A DNA stretch of 42,481 nt. It comes from Aquincolibacterium sp041674705. GTDB taxonomy: Bacteria > Omnitrophota > Omnitrophia > Omnitrophales > Aquincolibacteriaceae. The notes under the pieces are model-generated. The model ran no database searches. It had not been told where the DNA came from and saw only the letters and a list, made by a program, of their open reading frames with translations. The DNA is taken from the NCBI GenBank assembly GCA_041674705.1, contig JBAYVF010000015.1:1-42481 (forward strand). Reading direction: 5' to 3'. Shown piece after piece: positions 13,728-21,093 of the stretch (positions within the stretch are counted from its first letter, which is position 1; the number at the start of each line of letters is the position of its first letter). A program made the position numbers and the translations under genes.

Positions 13728-15479
13728 TTACCGGCGATAGATCGGTAACGGCTGATACTTCGTATGAAGCAAATGGTGGGCCTTCTCGCCCAAAGGCTTC
13801 CCGAGAAATTCCTTATAAAGCTGCTGCACATGCGGATTCTCATGGGAACAGCGAACCGTCTGGGCTTCATCATCAGAGTACAGACCTTTTGAACGCGCGA
13901 TACGAAGTTCGTCGGTGACGCCATACGGCTGTCCGCCACCGCCCACACAACCCCCGGGACAAGCCATGACCTCGATAAAATGATAAGGAAGCGGCTTGCC
14001 TTCTTTTTGCGCTTTTCGGACCTGATTCAACACATACTCCACATTCGCCAAACCGTGCGCGACAGCGATTTTGACTTCTGTCCCTTCAATATTGATCGAA
14101 GTCTCCTTCACGCCTTTTAAGCCCCGGACGCTCTGAAATTCGACTTTCGGAAGATTCTTTCCCGTCACAAAAAAATAAGCCGTTCGAAGCGCCGCTTCCA
14201 TGACGCCGCCGGTTGCCCCAAAGATCGTCCCGGCGCCGCTATAGTCGCCGAGAATAGGGTCGCATTCCTCGTCCGGAAGATTCGAAAAATCAATACCGGC
14301 CTGTTTGATCATGCGGGCAAGCTCGCGGGTCGTGAGCACCACGTCGACATCCTGGAATCCGGAAGCTGACATATCATGGCTGCGTGAGATCTCGAATTTC
14401 TTGGCCGTACACGGCATTACCGAGATCACCTTGAGCTTCGCGGGATCGATCTTGTTCTTTTCCGCGTAATAAGTTTTTACGAGCACGCCCATCATCTCAT
14501 GCGGGGACTTCGCGGAAGAAAAGTGAGGGATCATGTCATGATGGAATTTTTCCATGAAATCCACCCATGAGGGACAACAAGTCGTAATAAGCGGCAACGG
14601 TCCTTTTTTATCGACGAAGCGATGGATGAATTCGCTCGCTTCTTCCATAATGGTCACATCCGCAGCAAAGTTGGTATCGAAGATCGCCTTGAACCCCATG
14701 CGCCGAAGGGCCGTGTAGATCTTTTTGGTAACATTTGCCCCGAGCGGAAATCCGAAAGCTTCTCCTAGCGCCACACGCACCGCGGGAGCGATCTGAACCA
14801 CGCAATATTGTTCCGGATCGCGAAGCGCTTTCCACGCCAGAACAGAATCGTCTTTTTCAAAGATCGCGCCGGTCGGGCAATGAGCCGCACACTGACCGCA
14901 ACGCACGCAGGGCGAATCCGCGAGGCTGATATCCCCCGCCGGGGCCATTCTGGTATTGAATCCGCGCTGAAGAAAGGTAAGTGCCCACACGTCCTGCACA
15001 TTCTGGCAGACATCCACGCAACGGGCGCAATTGATGCACTTCCGGGGTTCCAGCACGATATTGCCGGTGGAATCATCTTTGGGAATATCCCGGACGATCT
15101 TTTCGTAGAATTCTTCCCGGATCCCGAAATCCGCCACAAGGGACTGGAATTCGCAATTGTTATTCCGGCCGCAGGTGAGACATTCATTAGGATGATTGGA
15201 AAGAAAAAGCTCAACGACCGTCCGGCGGATCGACACGATCTCAGGATCATGCGTGATGATATCCATGCCTTCTTCCAGCGGCGTGCAGCAAGCCCGGAGC
15301 ATTTTTCGGTTCCCTTTAGCCCTCACAAGACAAATCCCGCAAGCCGCCGAGGCATGAAGATAAGCATCGGGATGTTTGCAAAGCGTGGGGATCTTGATCT
15401 GAGCCTTCCGCGCCGCATCCAGAATGGTGGTATTTTCCGGCACTTCCACTTTTATTCCATTGATAAGAGCTTTCACCAT
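13728..15479 (-). CDS. hydA: [FeFe] hydrogenase catalytic subunit HydA1 (HydABC/Hnd type)
   Basis: This is a 583-residue cytosolic hydrogenase of modular type. An N-terminal [2Fe-2S] domain has C34, C47, C50 and C64. Next comes the His-Cys3 [4Fe-4S] motif around residues 96-109 (HPNECLTCGRNNNC), then two ferredoxin clusters at 148-158 and 191-201. The H-cluster domain has all three signatures: TTCCPSW at about 299-305, MPCTAKKFE at 355-363, and MACPGGCVGGGGQP at 505-518. The small-subunit-like domain is at the C-terminus. It is the last gene of the operon AhpD-like, HydC, HndB, HydB, HydA, which is the arrangement of NAD(P)-linked and electron-bifurcating hydrogenases. Whether this one bifurcates cannot be decided from sequence alone. 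Confidence 0.96.
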   Translation of the reverse strand: MVKALINGIKVEVPENTTILDAARKAQIKIPTLCKHPDAYLHASAACGICLVRAKGNRKMLRACCTPLEEGMDIITHDPEIVSIRRTVVELFLSNHPNECLTCGRNNNCEFQSLVADFGIREEFYEKIVRDIPKDDSTGNIVLEPRKCINCARCVDVCQNVQDVWALTFLQRGFNTRMAPAGDISLADSPCVRCGQCAAHCPTGAIFEKDDSVLAWKALRDPEQYCVVQIAPAVRVALGEAFGFPLGANVTKKIYTALRRMGFKAIFDTNFAADVTIMEEASEFIHRFVDKKGPLPLITTCCPSWVDFMEKFHHDMIPHFSSAKSPHEMMGVLVKTYYAEKNKIDPAKLKVISVMPCTAKKFEISRSHDMSASGFQDVDVVLTTRELARMIKQAGIDFSNLPDEECDPILGDYSGAGTIFGATGGVMEAALRTAYFFVTGKNLPKVEFQSVRGLKGVKETSINIEGTEVKIAVAHGLANVEYVLNQVRKAQKEGKPLPYHFIEVMACPGGCVGGGGQPYGVTDELRIARSKGLYSDDEAQTVRCSHENPHVQQLYKEFLGKPLGEKAHHLLHTKYQPLPIYRR

Positions 15480-15517
15480 AAACTTTTTTCTTCTCCTGTA
15501 TAAAAACTTGTCTTACA

Positions 15518-17257
15518 TTAGCTCCGACTGATCGCGCGGGGTTTGCAAACCTCAAAACATTGTCCGCAGCGAATACATTTTGTCTGGTCGATCAAATAAC
15601 CACTCTCACGGTTCCCGGAAATAGCACCGACCGGACACGCCTTGAAGCACATGCCGCATTTCACGCACTTTTCGCTCATGATCAGAAACTTCACCAATTT
15701 GGCGCATTTACAGGCCGGACATTTTTTTTGATTCACGTGCGCGTCATATTCGGCACGATAATAATGCAAAGTCGAAAGCACCGGGTTGGGCGCTGTTTGT
15801 CCCAGACCGCAAAGCGACGCTTTTTGCATAGCAACCGAGATCTGCTCGAGCTGTTCAAGATCTTTTTGAGTCCCTTCCCCATCCGTGACTTTCCTGAGAA
15901 GTCTCAACATCTGCGTTCCACCAATACGGCAGGGAGCGCACTTTCCGCAAGATTCATCCACGCAGAATCCGAGATAGAACTTTGCGATATCCGCCATGCA
16001 ATCGTCCTCATCCATGACGATCATGCCGCCGGACCCCATAATGGATCCCATTTTCTGCAAGCTTTCGTAATCGACCTTGGTCTGAAAAAATTCTTTCGGG
16101 ATCACGCCACCGGAGGGACCGCCAGTCTGGATCGCTTTGACATTTTTCCCGCTCATGGCCCCGCCACAGATCCCATACACGATATCTTCGATCGCTGTCC
16201 CCATGGGAACTTCGACAAGTCCTGAATTTTTCACCTTGCCGGTCACGGCGAACACTTTGGTTCCCTTGGAAGTCTCGGTCCCGATCCCTGCGAACCAGGC
16301 CCCGCCTTTCATCATGATGACCGGGATATTCGCTAAGGTCTCAACGTTATTAATACAAGTGGGTTTTCCCCAGAGTCCTTTGATGGACGGAAAAGGAGGC
16401 CGCGGACTTGGATAACCGCGCTTGCCTTCGATCGAGGCAATAAGAGCGGTCTCTTCACCGCAAACGAAAGCACCGGCACCCAGGCGGATCTCCAGATCCA
16501 AGTTAAAAGACGATCCAAGAATCCCTTCACCCAGAATCCCGCGTTCACGGCATTGCTGAATGGCTTTTTCGATCCTCTCGATCGCAAGCGGATATTCCGC
16601 ACGGATATAAAAGTAACCTTTGGAGGCGCCGATCGCATAAGCCCCGATGATCATCCCTTCGATCACGGAATGCGGATCGCTCTCCAGCACGCTGCGGTCC
16701 ATATACGCGCCCGGATCACCTTCATCACCGTTACAAATAATATATTTCTGATCGCCCTGCGCCTTGCGCGTGATATCCCATTTGAGCCCCGTCGGGAATC
16801 CCGCACCGCCGCGGCCTCGAAGGCCGGCCGTTTTTATTTCCTGAGCTACTTTTTCCGGCGTGTACTCCGTAAGAACCTTCGCCAGCGCCTGATAACCATC
16901 CCGCGCAATGTAATCTTCGATACTTTCGGGATCGATCACACCGCAATTACGGAGCACGATACGAAGTTGCTTGGAAGGTTGCGTGCTTGACTTGCCCTCA
17001 ACAGGCTTACCCCCGACCACGCTCTCCAGAACGATCGCCGGGATCTCATTTTCCTGAACATTTGTGTAGAGAAAATTTTCAGGCAGCACGCGGACGGCCA
17101 TACCTTGACCGTAGATACCGATATCCGCAACACGCACAAGCTGGACCTCGTTCTCGAGGCCTTTTTCTCTCAGGATCCCGAGGAACACGCCATAAAAATC
17201 CCGGGTCTTGTCCTTCCCCGTGATCGCTGTGTCTTTAATGAAAACTACTTTTCCCAT
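15518..17257 (-). CDS. hydB: NuoF-like diaphorase subunit HydB of hydrogenase 1, N-terminal Fe-S domain degenerate
   Basis: This 579-residue subunit carries FMN and NADH sites: GLRGRGGAGFPTGLKW at about 145-160, GDEGDPGAYMDRS and CGEETALIASIEGKRG follow. The SLBB and cluster domain has ESCGKCAPCR. The C-terminus has two ferredoxin-type [4Fe-4S] motifs (CVKCGMCFKAC and CIRCGQCFEVC). In related HydB proteins residues 1-90 form a thioredoxin-like [2Fe-2S] domain. Here the fold appears to remain but all four cysteines are gone; the first cysteine in the chain is at 105. The next gene upstream, a separate HndB-like protein, has such cysteines. It transfers electrons between NAD(H), ferredoxin and HydA1. 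Confidence 0.94.
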   Translation of the reverse strand: MGKVVFIKDTAITGKDKTRDFYGVFLGILREKGLENEVQLVRVADIGIYGQGMAVRVLPENFLYTNVQENEIPAIVLESVVGGKPVEGKSSTQPSKQLRIVLRNCGVIDPESIEDYIARDGYQALAKVLTEYTPEKVAQEIKTAGLRGRGGAGFPTGLKWDITRKAQGDQKYIICNGDEGDPGAYMDRSVLESDPHSVIEGMIIGAYAIGASKGYFYIRAEYPLAIERIEKAIQQCRERGILGEGILGSSFNLDLEIRLGAGAFVCGEETALIASIEGKRGYPSPRPPFPSIKGLWGKPTCINNVETLANIPVIMMKGGAWFAGIGTETSKGTKVFAVTGKVKNSGLVEVPMGTAIEDIVYGICGGAMSGKNVKAIQTGGPSGGVIPKEFFQTKVDYESLQKMGSIMGSGGMIVMDEDDCMADIAKFYLGFCVDESCGKCAPCRIGGTQMLRLLRKVTDGEGTQKDLEQLEQISVAMQKASLCGLGQTAPNPVLSTLHYYRAEYDAHVNQKKCPACKCAKLVKFLIMSEKCVKCGMCFKACPVGAISGNRESGYLIDQTKCIRCGQCFEVCKPRAISRS

Positions 17258-17272
17258 ATCTTCTCCGGTTCC

Positions 17273-17623
17273 TTAATTAAGCTTCAGATCGTAGATCCGG
17301 TCGTTCACGAGCATCTTGCCGCACACGTGTTTTTCCATGATCTTGGTCGCAACTTCTTTATCCACCTTGCCATAAAACACCGTCGGCATGTTCTTGACAT
17401 GAACCTCCACAAGCGGTTCCGCCGAACACATCCCCACGCATCCGCATTTTTTGATCTCTACATCCGCGTTATGCTTACGGCTTTCCTCGACAAGCGTGTC
17501 GTAAACTTCCTTGGCCCCGGCCGCGACCCCGCAGGTGCTGTAACCCACCTTGATCCAGTTGCGGTCGGCCTTGCCGTGTTCCTGCTTGATAGATTCCAGG
17601 TCTTTCTTCGTTATTTTATTCAT
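17273..17623 (-). CDS. HndB-like thioredoxin-fold [2Fe-2S] protein
   Basis: This is a 116-residue soluble protein of the thioredoxin-like [2Fe-2S] ferredoxin family, as in HndB of the NADP-reducing hydrogenase. GYSTCGVAAGA near the N-terminus and KKCGCVGMC in the middle give cysteines 31, 60, 62 and 66. It sits between HydC (18-base gap) and HydB (15-base gap). Because HydB1 lost the cysteines of its own N-terminal domain, this protein may provide the cluster in trans; that is an inference from the gene pair. Confidence 0.88.
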   Translation of the reverse strand: MNKITKKDLESIKQEHGKADRNWIKVGYSTCGVAAGAKEVYDTLVEESRKHNADVEIKKCGCVGMCSAEPLVEVHVKNMPTVFYGKVDKEVATKIMEKHVCGKMLVNDRIYDLKLN

Positions 17624-17641
17624 AGATACAATTTCTCCCTA

Positions 17642-18133
17642 TCACGCAGCGACTTCGGCTTCGGTTTCTTCGGAATAATGAGCGATAATATCGCCAATAT
17701 CTTTTTTCTTCACACCGCCATAGACTTTCTCCCCGATCTTCAGGACCGGCGCCAGTCCGCAGCACCCCAGGCAACGCACCATTTCCAGATGGAACTGGCC
17801 ATCCTTGGTCGTTTCTCCGGGTTTCACGCAAAGAAGATGCTCCAACTCCCCAAGAATTTCAGCGCCCCCCTTCAAATAACAGGCCGTTCCCATACAAACG
17901 GAGATCGTATGTTTTCCAGGAGGGGTCAGGCGGAAAAAATGATAGAACGTGATCACTTCATAAATACGGGCAAGGGGCACATCGAGGATCTCGGAAAGCA
18001 CGAGAGAAACCTCGCGCGGCACGTAACCATAACGGTTCTGGATTTGATGGAGGACCATGATCAGATTCCCCTCTTTACCCTTCCAGGAATCCGCGATCTC
18101 TTTGACTTCTCGCTCCAAATTTTGCTTATCCAT
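17642..18133 (-). CDS. hydC: NuoE-like [2Fe-2S] subunit HydC of hydrogenase 1
   Basis: This 163-residue subunit has a short helical N-terminal domain (VLHQIQNRYGYVPREV) and a thioredoxin-like [2Fe-2S] domain. Cluster ligands lie in CMGTAC (about 80-85) and CLGCCG (about 121-126). The family pattern of C-x4-C followed by C-x3-C is present. It pairs with HydB and HydA in a soluble hydrogenase. It begins 28 bases after the AhpD-like gene. Confidence 0.93.
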   Translation of the reverse strand: MDKQNLEREVKEIADSWKGKEGNLIMVLHQIQNRYGYVPREVSLVLSEILDVPLARIYEVITFYHFFRLTPPGKHTISVCMGTACYLKGGAEILGELEHLLCVKPGETTKDGQFHLEMVRCLGCCGLAPVLKIGEKVYGGVKKKDIGDIIAHYSEETEAEVAA

Positions 18134-18161
18134 TCAAAACTCCCTTTTCAACCGTGTTTTT

Positions 18162-18503
18162 CTATTTTTTCATTTGCTCGATGGCTTTGTCCACCAAAGT
18201 CACATAAGTCATAGCGCTCGAACCGCCGACCAGCACGGCTACCATGCAAGCCTCAAGCATTTCTTCTTTTGTCCAGCCCGCATCCAGACAATGCCGGACC
18301 GCCCGGGGAATGCAAACCGGACATTTCTGGGTGGTACTGGCCACCAAAAGCAACAGCCACTTCGTCTTTTCCGGAACCTTCCCGGAAGCCAGGATCGCCT
18401 CTTTTTCCTTCATGAAGGCTTCGTATTGCTTCGGCACGGTCTTACGAATATCCACCATAGCTTCATTGAACTGGGTCAGGATCTTTTGCGCGTCATACTC
18501 CAT
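18162..18503 (-). CDS. AhpD-like carboxymuconolactone decarboxylase family protein
   Basis: This 113-residue all-alpha protein has the AhpD/CMD core. The CxxC pair is in TQKCPVCIPRAVRHCLDAG (CPVC), with the conserved His seven residues after the second Cys. MLEACMVAVLVGGSSA matches the following helix. AhpD-type proteins use the CxxC as a redox couple in peroxide reduction; many family members are uncharacterised. GGGGTG precedes the ATG. It is first in the hydrogenase-1 operon, which suggests protection of the hydrogenase from peroxide or a redox role, though this is inferred from context only. Confidence 0.85.
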   Translation of the reverse strand: MEYDAQKILTQFNEAMVDIRKTVPKQYEAFMKEKEAILASGKVPEKTKWLLLLVASTTQKCPVCIPRAVRHCLDAGWTKEEMLEACMVAVLVGGSSAMTYVTLVDKAIEQMKK

Positions 18504-18527
18504 GGTTCACCCCGTTTTATCAAAATT

Positions 18528-18607
18528 TGTCATTCCCGCATGTTCTTAGCGGGAATCCAGCGGTGATGAATATCCTGGATCCCCGATAGAAGCGCTCGGG
18601 GATGACA
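18528..18607. repeat. MITE-like palindromic element, copy 2 (opposite orientation)
   Basis: The 80-base element begins TGTCATTCCCGC and ends CTCGGGGATGACA. Its reverse complement aligns with the element at 1481-1547 over both hairpin arms; the central spacer between CCAG and CTGG is 12-13 bases longer. It fills most of the gap between rex and the AhpD-like gene. Confidence 0.75.
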
Positions 18608-18623
18608 GACTCGAAAACGTCCG

Positions 18624-19241
18624 TCACTTGGCCGAATCGCAAAAAAGCGACAAAAACTCGATCGTAAAATCCATATTGCGAACTTGCACTTTCGAAGGCA
18701 CGCTGATCGAACAAGGGGCGAAATTCACGATCCGGTGCAGACCTGATAATACCATATAATCCGCGACTTCCTGAGCCTGTTCTTTTGGCGCTGCAATGAT
18801 TCCGATATCCGCGCGGCACCGTTTAATGATCTCCGGCGCCCGCTCGACCGGATAGATCCGAACCCCTTCGATCTTCCGTCCAATCTTGCGAGGCGACACA
18901 TCAAAAGCCGCCACCAGTTTCACTTTTTCTCGACGAAATCCCGGGTACCGTAAAAAAGCTTCGCCCAGGTTCCCCGCCCCGAAAAGAACGAGATGCACCT
19001 CATGATTCTGAAGCAAATAATTCTCAAGCGTTTTTTTGAGCTCTGCGGTCTTGTAACCGATGCGGGGCTTCCCGACTGTCTTAAAATTCGAAATATCCTT
19101 GCGAATCTTAACGTCTGACAATCCCGTGATCTCCGAGAGCTGCTTCGAAGAAACCAAGTAGCGCTTCTCCTTGATCAGACTTTCAAGGGTCCGTATGTAA
19201 AGCAGAACTCTTGTAATGATCTTTCGGGGGAGTTTTTTCAT
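18624..19241 (-). CDS. rex: Redox-sensing transcriptional repressor Rex
   Basis: This 205-residue repressor has a winged-helix N-terminal domain (VSSKQLSEITGLSDVKIRKDIS at about 31-52) and a Rossmann domain with the NADH-binding motif LFGAGNLGEAF at about 85-95. Rex binds DNA when NADH/NAD+ is low and leaves it when NADH rises, thereby derepressing fermentative and hydrogenase genes. It lies between the two hydrogenase operons on the same strand. A Rex-like site is in its own upstream region (19249-19266) and a better one precedes hydrogenase 2 (24814-24831). The length is typical of the family. Confidence 0.95.
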   Translation of the reverse strand: MKKLPRKIITRVLLYIRTLESLIKEKRYLVSSKQLSEITGLSDVKIRKDISNFKTVGKPRIGYKTAELKKTLENYLLQNHEVHLVLFGAGNLGEAFLRYPGFRREKVKLVAAFDVSPRKIGRKIEGVRIYPVERAPEIIKRCRADIGIIAAPKEQAQEVADYMVLSGLHRIVNFAPCSISVPSKVQVRNMDFTIEFLSLFCDSAK

Positions 19242-19248
19242 AGCGCAT

Positions 19249-19266
19249 TCGTGAAAAACCGAACGA
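19249..19266. promoter_or_regulatory. Weak candidate Rex operator upstream of rex
   Basis: TCGTGAAAAACCGAACGA matches the left half of the known Rex consensus TTGTGAA-n4-TTCACAA at 6 of 7 positions and the right half poorly. It shares 12 of 18 bases with the better site at 24814. It lies between the putative -10 and the rex start codon, a position that suits autoregulation. Confidence 0.4.
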
Positions 19267-19271
19267 TTGGA

Positions 19272-19300
19272 ATATTATCAAAAAAACAAAACCGACGCAA
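19272..19300 (-). promoter_or_regulatory. Putative rex promoter
   Basis: On the minus strand, TTGCGT (19295-19300) and TAATAT (19272-19277) are separated by 17 bases, about 30 bases upstream of the rex start codon. Confidence 0.45.
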
Positions 19301-19320
19301 CAGAAAAATAAAAAATGCCG

Positions 19321-21093
19321 TTAGGTCTTGGAGCGTTCGTGGTAGTGCGTATGGAGCAGGCGATGAGACTTCTCGCCGAGAGGTTTCTTCAGGAATTCGT
19401 CGTAAAGCTTTTTCACTTCGGGATTGGTGTGGGACTTCCGGAGCTTCTTTCCGGCATCTTCTTTGTAAATAGCGTTGATGCGTGCAAGACGGACGGCATC
19501 ATCGGTGTAGCGAGGCTGGCCTCCCCCGCCAATGCAGCCGCCGGGGCAGGTCATGACCTCTACAAAATGATAATGAGCCTTACCTTCCTTGATCTGATCC
19601 AAAAGATGTGCCGCATTGGCCAAGCCATGAGCTACCGCCACCTTGACTTCTACATTCTCTAAAAAGGACCATTCCGGAACGGCTCCAGTGATCACAAGCG
19701 ACGCCTCCTTGATCCCCTGAAGTCCTTCCACAGGCGCTAGGCGCAGATCGGCCGATGGAAATTCACGACCCGTTACGAGCTCGTAAACTGTTCTCAGAGC
19801 CGCTTCCATCACACCGCCCGTGTTGGCAAAAATATCTGCGGCCCCCGTCGAGATCCCGAGCGGAGAATCCATCGTGCCATCCTCAAGATTTTTGAAGTCG
19901 ATGCCGGCTGACTCGATCATAAATCCCAATTCCCGCGTGGTCAGGACGTAATCCACATCCTGAACGCCGCTTGAGTTCATTTCAGGCCGTGAAGCTTCAA
20001 ATTTTTTGGCGGTGCATGGCATGATCGAAACCACAACCATGTCCTCAGGTTTAACGCCTTTTTGCGTCGCATAATAAGTCTTTGCGAGCGCGCCGAACAT
20101 CTGCTGCGGCGATTTGCAGCTGGAGAGGTTCGGAAGAAATTCCGGATAGTAATATTCTGCGAATTTGATCCAGCCGGGAGAGCAGCTCGTGAACATCGGA
20201 AGCGACACAGGCTCTTTTTCCACCAAAGCTTTTTTGAGCCGCATGAGGAGCTCCGTTCCCTCTTCGATGATAGTCAGGTCAGCCGTAAAATTAGTGTCGA
20301 ATACCGCGTGAAAACCGATGCGCCGGAGGGCTGTCACCATTTTTCCGGTCACGAGAGTTCCCGGAGGATAACCGAAACATTCGCCCAGAGCCGCGCGAAT
20401 CGCGGGCGCGGTCTGCACCACCACGTGCTTGGTTTTGTCTTCCAAAGCTTCCCAGACCTTATCAATATCGTTTTTCTCCTGGATCGCACCGACCGGACAA
20501 ATGGCCGCGCACTGGCCGCACTGAACGCACGCGACGCTGTCCAGGTCCATGGCAAAAGCCGGACCGATCATGGTTTTGTAGCCCCGGTTTTGCGGGAAAA
20601 GCGCGCCCACGCCTTGCACTTCACGGCAGACCGTCACGCAACGGCGGCATTTGATACATTTTCCGGAATCCCGCACGAGAGCGGGGGTGCTGGTATCGAT
20701 CTGGACCGGCGGCTTTTCGCCTTTGTAGTGGATATCTTCGATCCCCAAATGGGACGCGATCTCTTTTAATTCACAATCTTCACTGCGCGAACAATATTGG
20801 CAGCTTCCTTCATGCTCACTCAGGATCAGCTCTACCACCGTCCGCCGCGCTTCGCGCACTCTTTTATTATTGGTATGAACCCGCATTCCGTCCAGCGCGG
20901 GTGTCGAACAGGAAGCCACAAGCGTCTTCGCGCCCTCCACTTCCACGAGACAGACACGACAGGCCCCGATCGGCAACTTGCCTTCAAGATAGCAAAGGGT
21001 CGGGATCTCAACTCCGAGGACTTTGGCGGCTTCATAGATCGTCGCGCCCGGTTTGACCTCCACCTCGTGGTTATTCACAAAAAGCTTCGTCAT
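19321..21093 (-). CDS. hydA: [FeFe] hydrogenase catalytic subunit HydA2
   Basis: This 590-residue modular hydrogenase has an N-terminal [2Fe-2S] domain (PTLCYLEG, GACRVCLVE, ASCSTP), the His-Cys3 motif (HEGSCQYCSRSEDC) and two ferredoxin clusters (CIKCRRCVTVC and CVQCGQCAAIC). The H-cluster signatures TSCSPGW, MPCTAKKFE and MTCPGGCIGGGGQP are all intact. The start ATG overlaps the upstream stop by one base (TAATG). The partner genes are a NuoF-GltD fusion and a NuoE-like protein, so this is a distinct complex from hydrogenase 1. Its ending (HRLLHTHYHERSKT) is similar to HydA1, showing that the two are paralogues. Confidence 0.96.
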   Translation of the reverse strand: MTKLFVNNHEVEVKPGATIYEAAKVLGVEIPTLCYLEGKLPIGACRVCLVEVEGAKTLVASCSTPALDGMRVHTNNKRVREARRTVVELILSEHEGSCQYCSRSEDCELKEIASHLGIEDIHYKGEKPPVQIDTSTPALVRDSGKCIKCRRCVTVCREVQGVGALFPQNRGYKTMIGPAFAMDLDSVACVQCGQCAAICPVGAIQEKNDIDKVWEALEDKTKHVVVQTAPAIRAALGECFGYPPGTLVTGKMVTALRRIGFHAVFDTNFTADLTIIEEGTELLMRLKKALVEKEPVSLPMFTSCSPGWIKFAEYYYPEFLPNLSSCKSPQQMFGALAKTYYATQKGVKPEDMVVVSIMPCTAKKFEASRPEMNSSGVQDVDYVLTTRELGFMIESAGIDFKNLEDGTMDSPLGISTGAADIFANTGGVMEAALRTVYELVTGREFPSADLRLAPVEGLQGIKEASLVITGAVPEWSFLENVEVKVAVAHGLANAAHLLDQIKEGKAHYHFVEVMTCPGGCIGGGGQPRYTDDAVRLARINAIYKEDAGKKLRKSHTNPEVKKLYDEFLKKPLGEKSHRLLHTHYHERSKT

